From CAYXTW01 sp964452645 (GTDB lineage Bacteria; Zixibacteria; MSB-5A5; GN15; PGXB01), in the NCBI GenBank assembly GCA_964452645.1, contig CAYVMO010000014.1:14736-78735 (forward strand): a DNA stretch of 64,000 nucleotides, in the 5' to 3' direction. The notes beneath the pieces were generated by a model. It saw only the letters and a program-made list of their open reading frames with translations. It was not told the origin of the DNA and did no database searches. Numbering within the stretch: position 1 is the first letter of the stretch; each line of letters starts with the position of its first letter. Of this stretch, positions 26,876 to 36,391 are shown in pieces. The position numbers were made by a program, and so were the translations under genes.

Positions 26876-26896
26876 GAGTCTAGAATGTCTCTTCAA

Positions 26897-27403
26897 TCAA
26901 TATTTGCAAATTATACAAATAATTACAATGAATAATATAATAAAACGAATTATTTTATTGATAGGCTTTTTTTAGATACCTAATATGATTACCATAAAAA
27001 TCCGGTCCAATATAATACTAATCCGTAAACATTTCTGTCATTAATCATTATGCGCCAACTTAAGCTATTGATTGATAACTACATACAGTGGACATTATTT
27101 TTAAAATTTGAACCGATTTATACATCATTAATCTGACACGATATTACCGACGATGATATACGGCTAATCCGACAAAATCTGAAAGCGATATTATCAGGAT
27201 TTTATGATTCGGATTTGATAAAAGACTGGATATGAGCTTTTTATTTTTGTATGGTTACGGTATCGTTATGTGGAAAGTTGGCAAATCATACCGCTGCAAT
27301 ATGTTTTTCATTTTAACGTTGAAAATATGAATAGATCGGGAATTTCAGTTAAAAAAACGAATTATATTACTCCCTGGAATTTATAAAATCGGGGCTGAAG
27401 ACT
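26897..27403. other. A+T-rich intergenic region between divergent galT and the cytochrome fusion gene
   Basis: About 500 bases, strongly A+T-rich. It must hold promoters for galT and the octahaem cytochrome gene, but there are too many TATA-like sequences to choose one. I see no gene, long repeat or strong hairpin. Confidence 0.5.
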
Positions 27404-29935
27404 ATGCGTAAAGTATCCACCAAGTCAGAATTAATATTGTCAATTGCTGTTTGCCTTGTACTACTTTTTTTTAGTTCGGCTGAATCGGCGCATCCACCGA
27501 TTACCTTGCTGGACAAAGACGGCGATGAAATCAATCCCGTTCTGGGAGAAAACGATAAACGACCTTTTTCCACGGTCCAAACCTGCGGTCTGTGCCACGA
27601 TTATGATTTTATTACTTCCGGCTATCATTTTCAAATGGGCTGGGATGTTGTCAGTGATAGTTTCGGTATCGATCAGGGCAAACCATGGCAGATATCAAAC
27701 GGAATGATGGGCAAATGGTGTCCGATGTATTATCGTCAGCTGCCGAAGAAAATCAATAATTCACCCGATGAGATTGATTTAACCATTTATGATTTCGTCG
27801 GTTTCTCGGCCGGTAACGGCTCGCCTTATCCATGCGGCGCCTGCCATCCTGGTGGCGGAGGATTGGAGCACGATCGAGACGGAAATCGCTATGATGAAAT
27901 GATGACCGATGATCCGTCACTGGCGGAGACACTGGACGGTGATTATTATCAAAGCCGATGGAATAAAAGCGGTGTTGTCGAGGCGGATTGTTTTGTATGT
28001 CATCTGAAAGGGTATTCATTCGATGAAAGGGCCTATCAGCTGGAACACGGAAATTACCGATGGGCGGTCGTGGCCGGAACCGGATTTGGAATTGTCGAGG
28101 GCACCGTCGTTGATGATGAAATACCGCAAGTCACCTATAATCTCCGCTTTTTTAATGCCGATGGCACGATTACTCTTGATGTTTCCTGGCCGCCTCCGGA
28201 TGAAAATTGCGTTTTCTGCCATGGCCGAACCGATACTCGTAAAAGAGGCTTTACCTGGAATGATATTCACAACCCCGATATTCACAATAATCAGGGAATT
28301 TCCTGTGCCGCCTGTCATCCGTCCGGATTAGATCATCAGTTCGCCAAAGGAAATTCCAGCGTCTCCCAGGTGGCTGACGAACTCGATGGAACCATAAGAA
28401 CCTGCGAGGAGTGTCATATGGAGGGATATCTGGGCGCTACCATTCCGGACCATCGCAAAATCCGACCCTCACACTTAGATCGAATTGCCTGCGAATCCTG
28501 TCATATACCATCACTTGGCCGGGCGGCCGCGCAGGGCTTTGAATCATCGACCGGTGAACTGCAATTTTATATCAAACCGGATTCGGCCAAAAAATTCGGC
28601 GATCTGGGTGAATGGAAACCGAACTACGAACGGTGGGTCAATAAAAAAATATACCCCTTCAACATTCTGGTATTAACCTGGTGGGCGAATCTCGGCGATG
28701 ATGGAATCTTGTATCCCTTATTTTTGCGTGAACAGGCCGCGGCCTGGAAGCTGTACTCCGATAAAGTAACCGATGACAACAATGACGGTATTCCTGAAGT
28801 CAACCGCGCCGAAGAAATCATCGCCGGGATCATCGCGTTTGAAAAATCTTTGCAGGGGAATGCCCGATTTTCCAATATTCATCCGGTCTTGGTTAAAGGA
28901 AATAAAGCTTACCATTTGGATGAAAACCGAAATCTGGTCAATCTTGAATATGATTTTCCACCCTGTATAAAATATTCAATCAGTCACAATGTGGCCCCGG
29001 CCCGATTGGCGCTCGGTTATAACGGCTGTCAAGATTGTCATACGGCAAAGGCAAATTTTTTCGAAGGGGCCAGAATCGTAGATATGGCTGACGAATCGGG
29101 TCAACCGGTGACCGTAATGAACGGCCGACTCTTCGGATGTAATCCGATTACTTTCGCCATTAATTCATTTCACCAGCAGGTACTGAGCCCCATAGTCAGC
29201 CTGGGGATTATAATGGTAATATTTTTCATTACCCTGCATTATCACAGCTACGGACCGAAGCATATTCGTTTTATTCCGAATTCAGGTGAAATCAAGCGCT
29301 TTTCATTTTTTGAGCGGGGTATCCATCTATTTCGCCTGATTGCCTTCATTATCCTGTCGGTGACAGGACTTATAATGGCATTTAATTTGGTACTCTGGCA
29401 ACAATTGCTCTTTGCGTCTCCGCAGCAGATGCTGACGATCCATATCGTTTCCGGGTTTGTTTTTATCTTAACTACGATTTTAGGCATAGTGATATGGTTC
29501 CGTGATGCCGTTTTTACCAGCTATGACAAGGAATGGGTACGAAAATTAGGTGGTTATTTGGGTTATAAGGGTGATGTGGCCGCCGGGCGGTTTAATGCCG
29601 GGCAGAAAATGTTTTACTGGTTCACGTCTATTTTCGGAATCCTCATATCTATTACCGGATTGCTGCTGACATTCAGAGGATATTTACCCGTATCCGCGAA
29701 GTGCTTCCTCTCCACAATTCACAATCTCACCGCTTTCGTCATGATAGCAGGAGTTCTCGCTCACGCCTATCTTGGCACAATCGCCAATCCCGGAACATGG
29801 CGGGTACTGGTTGACGGCCATGTTACAAAAACATGGGCAAAACATCATCATCTGAATTGGTATCAATCCCTGATCGAGAAGCAGGTTATTGACAAGGACA
29901 CTGAGCAAAAAACTGATACACCGGAAAACGATTAA
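27404..29935 (+). CDS. Octahaem cytochrome c fused to a cytochrome b561/FdnI-like membrane domain
   Basis: 843 residues. Signal peptide about 1-28, then eight CxxCH motifs (CGLCH, CGACH, CFVCH, CVFCH, CAACH, CEECH, CESCH, CQDCH) up to about residue 550. From about 595 to 795 there are four to five membrane helices with histidines and the GRFNAGQKMFYW motif typical of the cytochrome b subunit of formate dehydrogenases. A periplasmic multihaem head and quinone-reactive b-type base in one chain suggest a quinol:cytochrome c or cytochrome-to-quinone module. It stands alone; no catalytic oxidoreductase subunit is adjacent, so direction and substrate are unknown. ATG 27404 has GGGG/GAAG upstream. 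Confidence 0.85.
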   Translation: MRKVSTKSELILSIAVCLVLLFFSSAESAHPPITLLDKDGDEINPVLGENDKRPFSTVQTCGLCHDYDFITSGYHFQMGWDVVSDSFGIDQGKPWQISNGMMGKWCPMYYRQLPKKINNSPDEIDLTIYDFVGFSAGNGSPYPCGACHPGGGGLEHDRDGNRYDEMMTDDPSLAETLDGDYYQSRWNKSGVVEADCFVCHLKGYSFDERAYQLEHGNYRWAVVAGTGFGIVEGTVVDDEIPQVTYNLRFFNADGTITLDVSWPPPDENCVFCHGRTDTRKRGFTWNDIHNPDIHNNQGISCAACHPSGLDHQFAKGNSSVSQVADELDGTIRTCEECHMEGYLGATIPDHRKIRPSHLDRIACESCHIPSLGRAAAQGFESSTGELQFYIKPDSAKKFGDLGEWKPNYERWVNKKIYPFNILVLTWWANLGDDGILYPLFLREQAAAWKLYSDKVTDDNNDGIPEVNRAEEIIAGIIAFEKSLQGNARFSNIHPVLVKGNKAYHLDENRNLVNLEYDFPPCIKYSISHNVAPARLALGYNGCQDCHTAKANFFEGARIVDMADESGQPVTVMNGRLFGCNPITFAINSFHQQVLSPIVSLGIIMVIFFITLHYHSYGPKHIRFIPNSGEIKRFSFFERGIHLFRLIAFIILSVTGLIMAFNLVLWQQLLFASPQQMLTIHIVSGFVFILTTILGIVIWFRDAVFTSYDKEWVRKLGGYLGYKGDVAAGRFNAGQKMFYWFTSIFGILISITGLLLTFRGYLPVSAKCFLSTIHNLTAFVMIAGVLAHAYLGTIANPGTWRVLVDGHVTKTWAKHHHLNWYQSLIEKQVIDKDTEQKTDTPEND

Positions 29936-30001
29936 AAATGATCTACGAAGGAGCCGGCCTTCCAAAATTAGGAGATTAGAGACCCTCGTGCAAAAGAGCA
30001 A

Positions 30002-32329
30002 TTATTCATTAAAACACGACGGTCGCGGTCCGCTTATATATAGAAATTTAATCAATCGGACAACATCGAAGATATTAATCACGTCCGAGCAATCGGTGTC
30101 ACCGACATCGGCGACCGGTATCGGCTGCGGTCCGTCATTATAAAGCGTATTTATCAGATAAATGATATCCATGACGTCTTTGTTGCCGGTATCGTTGACA
30201 TCACCAAGGCTGACATCGAATACAGGCTGCAATGCATCTACCCGACCGTAACCGTATTCTGTCGACGGCGGTATAAAACTTCCCCAATTCAGGTTGTTGT
30301 CAGCCGTCTGTTTCATCAGCGATTCAACCTCAAACGGCGTCAATTCATTATCCTGAGACATAATTAAGGCGCAGACGGCCGAAGCAAAGGGCGCGGAAAA
30401 AGAAGTTCCGCTCCACCATCCCCATTCAAAGTTGCCGGCCAATGAACTATATACATTTACGCCTGGCGCGCAGACATCAAGATGATCACCGTAATTGGAA
30501 AAATCGGCCCTGTACTCCATCGTATCGAGAGCCGATACCGCTATAACGCCGGGGTATGCCGCCGGATACGACGGGATATTGGTCCCGGCATTACCGACCG
30601 CCGCCACCAGGCAAATGCCGGACTGAACCGCTTCATTAACCGCTTCCTGAATAACCGGATTGGAAGAGTACGCTCCAAAGCTCATGTTTATCACATCAGC
30701 CGATTGATTGATAGCGTATTTGATGGCATTAGCCAGCATAAAGCTGTTGCTGAATCCCGATGTATCAAAGGCACGTATCGGCAGAATCGTACAATCCGGC
30801 GCGATTCGTCTGATAATCCCGCACACGAAAGTCCCATGACTCGATAAAGAACCCGGCTCTTCGGACGGGTCATTATCATTATCGACGAAATCGTATCCCA
30901 TGGCCGAAATTGAATTGACCAGCAGCGGATGATCCAGCGCGATGCCGTTGTCAATAACAGCCACGACCGTATTTTCACCGTTGGAATACAGGTTGGCCGA
31001 ATCACTCTGGACGCTGTTATACTCGGAACTGCTGAAATAGCTGGCCGGTGACGAGCCCCAGATAAGCTGCGGCTGGGCGTCATCGGGAAAATCCTGACTG
31101 ACATGAAATGCTTCCGGCATACCGATGGCATAATTGGGCTGGACAAATATTACACCCGGCTGATTCTCAATCGCAACCGTTATATTTTCTATCATATATG
31201 AGGGAGCGAAGGAAACCAGATACAAATTATCGACTATAATTGAATCGAGCGGAAAACCCTGGTACTGATATAAAATCGGTTCAATCGAAAAGCCTTCCTC
31301 CATTTTTATTATAGCCTCGAAATTGTAATAATAATCGGTACGAAGCTGAATATTGTTAGTATATACGCAACCGGAAACACCGGTGCATCCGAAATCGCAT
31401 CCCCATTCGACGACACCGGAAACACAAACCGAATCGCCGACAGTAAATTCACCGGTATAATCGAGGGCAAGATAAAGCGTGTCGTTGAAAGGCGCGAAAA
31501 CAAGACAATCGACTCCTTGCACGATAACACCACATTCTTCGTACGGCCAGTCACCTTCGTCCTCCCAGGCATAAATGGTATTACCGATAATACATCCGTC
31601 CGATCCGACACAAGCGGTATCGCATTCGTAAACAAGTGTCCCTGAGATACAAACCGTGTCGTTTTCTGTGAATGTCCCGTAATTTTCGAGATAATAGTAT
31701 GTCGTCGGTAAATCCAACGGCATAAATAAAAGGCAGCCTAAATCAAAAACCAGTATCCCGCACCCGCTGTACGGATAATTGGACGGCGACCACGCTTCAA
31801 TGGTGTTACCTAAAAGCCGCGCGTTTGCTTCCGGGCAATCCGGCGGAGTTGTGGACATCAGCACGCCGCTTACGCAGACGGTATCGCCGGGAATAAAAGG
31901 TCCGTAATAATCCAGATAGATATATAAAGTACTGTCGTAAATCGGCCCGGAAATAGGAGTAAAGATAATGCAATCGGCTCCCTGCAATAAAATCCCGCAG
32001 GCTTCATAAAAAGTTGTATCGGGAGGCGCCTGGGGAAATATCGAATCAACCGCCACACACCCGATAACCGAGGCGCATGATGTATCGCAATAAACATCAT
32101 GATAACCGTAAATACACGCCCACTCCCCGGAATTTATACCATCAATGGAATCGAGGAGATAATAAGTGTTATGCAACCCATCGATGTCAAAGACATAACA
32201 GCCGCTGTCGCCCGAAATAACCCCGCATCCATAAAACGGATCGTATTGAGCATGGCCCGAAAGCGCGGTAAATATCAACATCGAAATTGTTATCAGTAAG
32301 AGTCTTCTTGTAAATTTATGGTTGTGCAT
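30002..32329 (-). CDS. Secreted subtilisin-like (S8) protease with N-terminal cysteine repeats and C-terminal dockerin
   Basis: 775 residues. ATG 32329 has AGGAGAGG upstream; a longer frame lacks this. Signal peptide about 1-26, then four copies of a roughly 70-residue repeat (pattern: aromatic-x-x-CG-hydrophobic, about 9 residues, C-x-x-F-x-P, D-N-Y-G-x-F, G-D-T-V-x-V-S-G, C...GC). The peptidase domain has Asp in VVAVIDNGIALDHP, His in SSHGTFVCGI, Asn in AAVGNAG and Ser in GTSFSAPFAS. The end is a dockerin-like pair (DVMDIIYLINTLY and NIFDVVRLIKFLY) finishing SGPRPSC. The start lies 13 bases after the TPR-CHAT stop, so it is the last gene of the sigma/CHAT operon. The same repeat fills the protein at 37995-41696. 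Confidence 0.88.
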   Translation of the reverse strand: MHNHKFTRRLLLITISMLIFTALSGHAQYDPFYGCGVISGDSGCYVFDIDGLHNTYYLLDSIDGINSGEWACIYGYHDVYCDTSCASVIGCVAVDSIFPQAPPDTTFYEACGILLQGADCIIFTPISGPIYDSTLYIYLDYYGPFIPGDTVCVSGVLMSTTPPDCPEANARLLGNTIEAWSPSNYPYSGCGILVFDLGCLLFMPLDLPTTYYYLENYGTFTENDTVCISGTLVYECDTACVGSDGCIIGNTIYAWEDEGDWPYEECGVIVQGVDCLVFAPFNDTLYLALDYTGEFTVGDSVCVSGVVEWGCDFGCTGVSGCVYTNNIQLRTDYYYNFEAIIKMEEGFSIEPILYQYQGFPLDSIIVDNLYLVSFAPSYMIENITVAIENQPGVIFVQPNYAIGMPEAFHVSQDFPDDAQPQLIWGSSPASYFSSSEYNSVQSDSANLYSNGENTVVAVIDNGIALDHPLLVNSISAMGYDFVDNDNDPSEEPGSLSSHGTFVCGIIRRIAPDCTILPIRAFDTSGFSNSFMLANAIKYAINQSADVINMSFGAYSSNPVIQEAVNEAVQSGICLVAAVGNAGTNIPSYPAAYPGVIAVSALDTMEYRADFSNYGDHLDVCAPGVNVYSSLAGNFEWGWWSGTSFSAPFASAVCALIMSQDNELTPFEVESLMKQTADNNLNWGSFIPPSTEYGYGRVDALQPVFDVSLGDVNDTGNKDVMDIIYLINTLYNDGPQPIPVADVGDTDCSDVINIFDVVRLIKFLYISGPRPSCFNE

Positions 32330-32342
32330 AATTCCTCTCCTT

Positions 32343-35105
32343 TCAGATACCCAGCAGAATAAATGAACCCCATAAAGCCGGGTTGGCAATCGTTGAGGAA
32401 ATAATATCCACCGCTATTTTATACGCCAACGGGATATTATTTGTTTTCGATAGCTGTTTATAAAAATTTATCATAAAATAGGTGGCGATTTTGTCCGAAA
32501 TCGGCCACAAAGAGCCAAGAACAAATCGGCTTCCGGCTTGATAATAAGCCTTGGCCATACTGAAAGAATTACCATAGTACAATCCAGGCGCCGCCGTATG
32601 ACAGCCCGACAAAGTTATTAAGGTCGGTTTAAGATTCATTCCATAAATATCGAACGGATAAAGCGGGCCGTCGTCCAAAATTATTTTAGAAAACAGCGGA
32701 TTTTCGGTAGAATGGGACGCATGTGCCGCAATGTGCAAAAAACCATCCGATCTTTTCAACTCCGCCAGAAAATTCTCCCGGCAGGCCTTATTGTTCATAT
32801 ATGATTTTGTTCTTTCAAACATCCGGGCTATTTTTTTCGCCTCGATTCCCGCCGCGGGCAAATTATCGATACCGGCCGCGAATATAGCATTATTCCTGTC
32901 GGAATATTTCAAGTCACTTTTCGGTCGTTCGGCCAGAACCGACGGATTGCAGATTAAATACAGACGGTGACTATCCTTCAGATAATTCCCGGAATCGTCT
33001 CTCAAAGCCGCAAACGGAACCTGGAAAAAATCCCCGTTAGCCAGCAATATCAAATCCTTACCGGAAATTTCATCGGCCATCGGTTTGATCAGGTAACCGT
33101 AAATGCGGCTTAAAATGTGATTGGTATCGGACGAAGTCCGGCCGTCACCGTTAAAACCGAAAACCGCCTTTTCGCAGACAAAAGATAACTTATGCAGGTC
33201 GCTCCGGAAAGATTCAGATGTCACGGGAAGACGTCGGTATTTTTGGTCTCGTGCCGAGGCAATATAAACGCCGATCTCATTCCCGAGCGTGACATAATTA
33301 AGCAGACGTTCATTCTTTCCAATCTGATTTTCGGTGGGCATCGACGATCGGGATTTATCTGACACATTTACCGTGGAAGAACTCCGTGCCTTTCGGATTT
33401 TTCTTTCCACCGACCATAATTTTTGCTCGATATTAAAAACCTCGGCCTCGGCCAGAGCAACTCGCTGTCCGGCTTGTGGTGTGCGGTGGATTTTCTTAAG
33501 GGCCGCCCTCAATCCGTTTCGCTGTTCAAGCAGCTCTTTCGGTACCTTTTTATTCCGGCGATCTCCACCGGCCGAGCGTGTATTGATCATTTTCAGTGCC
33601 CGAAGGCTATTTAGATAGGAATCTTTCGTTTTGCCCAGCTTTAAAAGACAAAATATCATTTTTTTATAGATATAGTATTTATCGGCGGCATAGAAATATC
33701 TGGTTTCATCGGACGACATAATCTCCAGCGTCTGCTCGATTATTCTTATTGATTTTTTGAACCATTTTAACGCGTCCGCATAATTCTTCCGTTCGAAGTA
33801 AGAAAGCCCTACTAGAAAATAAAGTCTCTGTTTCAGGCTATTCGGTAAATTCATTCGCATCAAATTTTTTGCACTTTGAAGAGCGGCACTTGGTCCGGTT
33901 GATTTTAATTTTATTTCGATTAATTGAATTTTCGCGGATAGCGATCGATACCTGTCACCGCTGCGACTGAACTGTCTGACTGCTCCCAACGCTGATTCCC
34001 GGGCGCGGCTATACCGGCCGCAACCCAGCCTAACAAGACTTTTTTCCAGATTGACCAGCCCCAGCCACAGGACATTGTTTTCCGATTTAAAATATTTTTC
34101 AGCCAGTTTCAGTGAAGCGGTCGCCTTTTCAAAATCCTTAAAATAATTTGACGCATGCGCAATGATATAATGAGCCTTGGCACGCTCATAATTCATCTTC
34201 ATCTCACCGGCGCGTTCGATAATTTCTTCGGCAATATAAACGGCACTTGAGTACATATTCAGCTCAACATACAATTCTGCCAGATCCAGCATGGCGATTA
34301 AAGCCGTGCGCGGATCTCCCAGCTTTTGCAGCCGATCAACTACGTTCTCAAAGCTCGATAGCGCTTCGGGATACCTGTTTTGCCAGTAATCGATAATTGC
34401 CAGCGAATAATCGACCTGACAGGCAGCGATATAATTTCCCGTATCTCTATAAAGCTTTCCCGCCTTATGGTACAATCCGGACGCCTTGCTTAACTCATTT
34501 TTAACCGAGTAAATGTTGGCGCGATTGAAATCTATAATGGCCAGGGGAACGCCACCGGTTTTTTTATAGATTTCACGGGCCTGTTCATAATATTTGAGGG
34601 CCTTATCGACCTTGTCCATCCGATGATAAATATTGCCGATATTATTCAAAATCTGCCCGCAATCGTTGATCATATTATTTTTGCGGAAGTACGTCAGGGC
34701 CAGACGACCTGTTTTAATCGCTTTCGAATATTTCCCCAGATACATATAAACGCTCATCAAGCCCTTTCGCAATCGGGCATTAGCCTCATAATCGCGGCAC
34801 CTATTATTTTGTATCAGTGCTTTTTCGTATTTCCCGGCGGCTGTTTTATTATCGCCGGTGAACCGGGCGTAGCGCGCCTCCATAACCATCAGACGTGACT
34901 GCAACTCAGGCGCGAGGAATCGAAAAAGAGATTTTATCAGTTTGAGAAATTTCCCCGCCCTTTTTATATCGGTTCGCAAAAGATTATTAAAGCTTTCATT
35001 AAGTTCTGCAAGAAACAGCTGCATTTTACCCTTGAAATGCTTCTCCAAAAGGCGATCCATAGCCTTTTTTGACCCGATATTTTTTAAGTTCTCCAAGCTT
35101 ATCAT
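32343..35105 (-). CDS. TPR-CHAT caspase-like protease
   Basis: 920 residues. Residues about 45-500 are tetratricopeptide repeats (for example GKYSKAIKTGRLALTYFRKN and VDKALKYYEQAREIYKKTGG); residues about 500-570 are a charged helical linker; residues about 600-920 are a CHAT domain with the catalytic dyad His795 (LHIAAHASH) and Cys835 (LSGCHTA). CHAT proteases are related to separase and caspases and are often set off by partner binding to the TPR part, as in Csx29 of type III-E CRISPR. No signal peptide, so cytoplasmic. ATG 35105 overlaps the stop of the preceding small gene (ATGA), and the S8 protease follows after 13 bases. Its likely target in this setting is the small protein encoded just upstream. 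Confidence 0.92.
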   Translation of the reverse strand: MISLENLKNIGSKKAMDRLLEKHFKGKMQLFLAELNESFNNLLRTDIKRAGKFLKLIKSLFRFLAPELQSRLMVMEARYARFTGDNKTAAGKYEKALIQNNRCRDYEANARLRKGLMSVYMYLGKYSKAIKTGRLALTYFRKNNMINDCGQILNNIGNIYHRMDKVDKALKYYEQAREIYKKTGGVPLAIIDFNRANIYSVKNELSKASGLYHKAGKLYRDTGNYIAACQVDYSLAIIDYWQNRYPEALSSFENVVDRLQKLGDPRTALIAMLDLAELYVELNMYSSAVYIAEEIIERAGEMKMNYERAKAHYIIAHASNYFKDFEKATASLKLAEKYFKSENNVLWLGLVNLEKSLVRLGCGRYSRARESALGAVRQFSRSGDRYRSLSAKIQLIEIKLKSTGPSAALQSAKNLMRMNLPNSLKQRLYFLVGLSYFERKNYADALKWFKKSIRIIEQTLEIMSSDETRYFYAADKYYIYKKMIFCLLKLGKTKDSYLNSLRALKMINTRSAGGDRRNKKVPKELLEQRNGLRAALKKIHRTPQAGQRVALAEAEVFNIEQKLWSVERKIRKARSSSTVNVSDKSRSSMPTENQIGKNERLLNYVTLGNEIGVYIASARDQKYRRLPVTSESFRSDLHKLSFVCEKAVFGFNGDGRTSSDTNHILSRIYGYLIKPMADEISGKDLILLANGDFFQVPFAALRDDSGNYLKDSHRLYLICNPSVLAERPKSDLKYSDRNNAIFAAGIDNLPAAGIEAKKIARMFERTKSYMNNKACRENFLAELKRSDGFLHIAAHASHSTENPLFSKIILDDGPLYPFDIYGMNLKPTLITLSGCHTAAPGLYYGNSFSMAKAYYQAGSRFVLGSLWPISDKIATYFMINFYKQLSKTNNIPLAYKIAVDIISSTIANPALWGSFILLGI

Positions 35106-35689
35106 ACTTCTAAATCAACGACCGCCAGAATTTTCTTATTTTCGATGATATTAATTTGATATACATCTGACGGTATTCGCGCAAAAGTGAACATGTGCAA
35201 CTCATCGGTTTCAGTCGTCTGCCTGAACTTTTTCCCGGTCAGCTCGATCTGATAAGTTTTTCCCTCTACGCCACTGAATTGACCGATCATTTCATACGAA
35301 TATAAAGAAATGGGGTATAGCGACATCTCCAGATCCATTCCTTTGAATTTGTACTTGAGGCGTCGTGAATTGGTTACCGACGGCCGCACGCCTTCGGGCA
35401 TCGGCATAACGTCGGAATCGAAAATCGGCAATCCGCGCTCAACAGCACGATCCCGCTCCGATTTATGATATTCCCGGAACATATTGATTGAAATTTGTTT
35501 AAGCGACGGCATTAACTCCGCAAGATGACCCTTCAACCGGTCAGCACCGTAATTTTTTAATACATCGTACATGTTTCGGAACTCCCTGTCAGAGTTCAGC
35601 ATTTTTTTTATTTTATTGCTCTCTTTATCGTCCAGTTCGGACCTTAGAAATTTCAGCAATAATTCGTATTTTTGTTCACTATTCTTCAT
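35102..35689 (-). CDS. Putative anti-sigma-like or CHAT-substrate protein
   Basis: 195 residues, no recognised domain. ATG 35689 has AAGGGG 8 bases upstream; a GTG at 35695 is a weaker choice. Residues about 1-45 are helical and acidic (LLLKFLRSELDDKESNKI, then LNSDREFRNMYDVL), like the N-terminus of anti-sigma factors that occlude ECF sigmas, but the zinc motif HxxxCxxC is absent. After a linker, residues about 105-195 look like a beta-rich domain (LKYKFKGMDLEMSLYPI, TYQIELTGKKFRQT). No membrane segment. It lies between the sigma factor (33-40 bases) and the CHAT gene (ATGA overlap). Role inferred only from position. Confidence 0.55.
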   Translation of the reverse strand: MKNSEQKYELLLKFLRSELDDKESNKIKKMLNSDREFRNMYDVLKNYGADRLKGHLAELMPSLKQISINMFREYHKSERDRAVERGLPIFDSDVMPMPEGVRPSVTNSRRLKYKFKGMDLEMSLYPISLYSYEMIGQFSGVEGKTYQIELTGKKFRQTTETDELHMFTFARIPSDVYQINIIENKKILAVVDLEV

Positions 35690-35728
35690 GGGCACATCCC
35701 CTTATTTGGCGGTATCTTTTGCATACGC

Positions 35729-36277
35729 TCAAATATTTTTTCCTTTTAAAATGTTATATAATTTTGCCAGCCCGCGCGCGCGAGTCGGGCCGATTGACGA
35801 AACCGGCATATCGAGGCGCTCGGCAATCTCTTTGTAAGATAGATCCCGCGGTTCCAGAAAAAGCGCGCGCAGCAGGCGATATTCCCGTTCGGGCAAACGC
35901 GCCAAGGCATCAAGCAGAACTTCCACCCTCCGGGAATATTCATATATCTCCTCGGGCGTCATCGGCTTGAGATTATAAAGCGTTTCATAAACATGGGTCG
36001 TTGCCTTGACATCACGCTTCGATTTTCGATAAATATTTATTACTTCATTGATCGTCATAGTACGAACATATTGCAGCAATTTACCGCCGGATTTAATTTT
36101 GTTCAGATTTTCCAGAAGCTTATAAGAAACCTGGCCGAAAACGTCGCAGCTTTCTTCCCGGGACAGTCTGTTTTTCTGACATATCGATAGGACCAGCGGG
36201 GTGATATAATCAATCAACTCGCCCCAAGCATTCTCGTTCCCTTCAAGACACCTTTTCAGCAGACTGCTATACGACAA
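35729..36277 (-). CDS. ECF-type sigma-70 family RNA polymerase sigma factor
   Basis: 182 residues. Region 2 (about 15-85) with DYITPLVLSIC and SYKLLENL; region 4 (about 120-178) with LPEREYRLLRALFLEP and a helix-turn-helix LSYKEIAERLDMPVSSIGPT. The only start in reach is TTG 36277; an in-frame TAA lies a few codons upstream. It heads the run sigma, small protein, TPR-CHAT, S8 protease, and would direct RNA polymerase to a dedicated set of promoters, perhaps including its own and those of the neighbouring secreted proteins. Related sigmas in such operons are usually held by a partner encoded next door. Confidence 0.88.
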   Translation of the reverse strand: MSYSSLLKRCLEGNENAWGELIDYITPLVLSICQKNRLSREESCDVFGQVSYKLLENLNKIKSGGKLLQYVRTMTINEVINIYRKSKRDVKATTHVYETLYNLKPMTPEEIYEYSRRVEVLLDALARLPEREYRLLRALFLEPRDLSYKEIAERLDMPVSSIGPTRARGLAKLYNILKGKNI

Positions 36278-36365
36278 AACCGGCTCTAATAATTAATAAG
36301 CGTCGTCAATAAATTTCCGCTCGGCTTTTCCTCTCCTTCCGCAAATATAAATATTCCGTCGGCCT

Positions 36366-36391
36366 CCCGCAGGCACATATTAGCCTACGGG
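36366..36391 (-). terminator. Stable hairpin at the end of the FG-GAP gene
   Basis: A 9-bp stem with one G-U pair (36366-36374 with 36383-36391) and an 8-base loop spans the stop codon. There is no T run after it on the minus strand, so it may slow or process the transcript before the sigma gene rather than fully terminate it. Confidence 0.35.

Noticed and set aside
32343..36277. Possibility that the TPR-CHAT operon is part of a type III-E CRISPR system
   Set aside because: No gRAMP, cas1/cas2 or repeat array in the window; only the TPR-CHAT plus sigma logic is similar.
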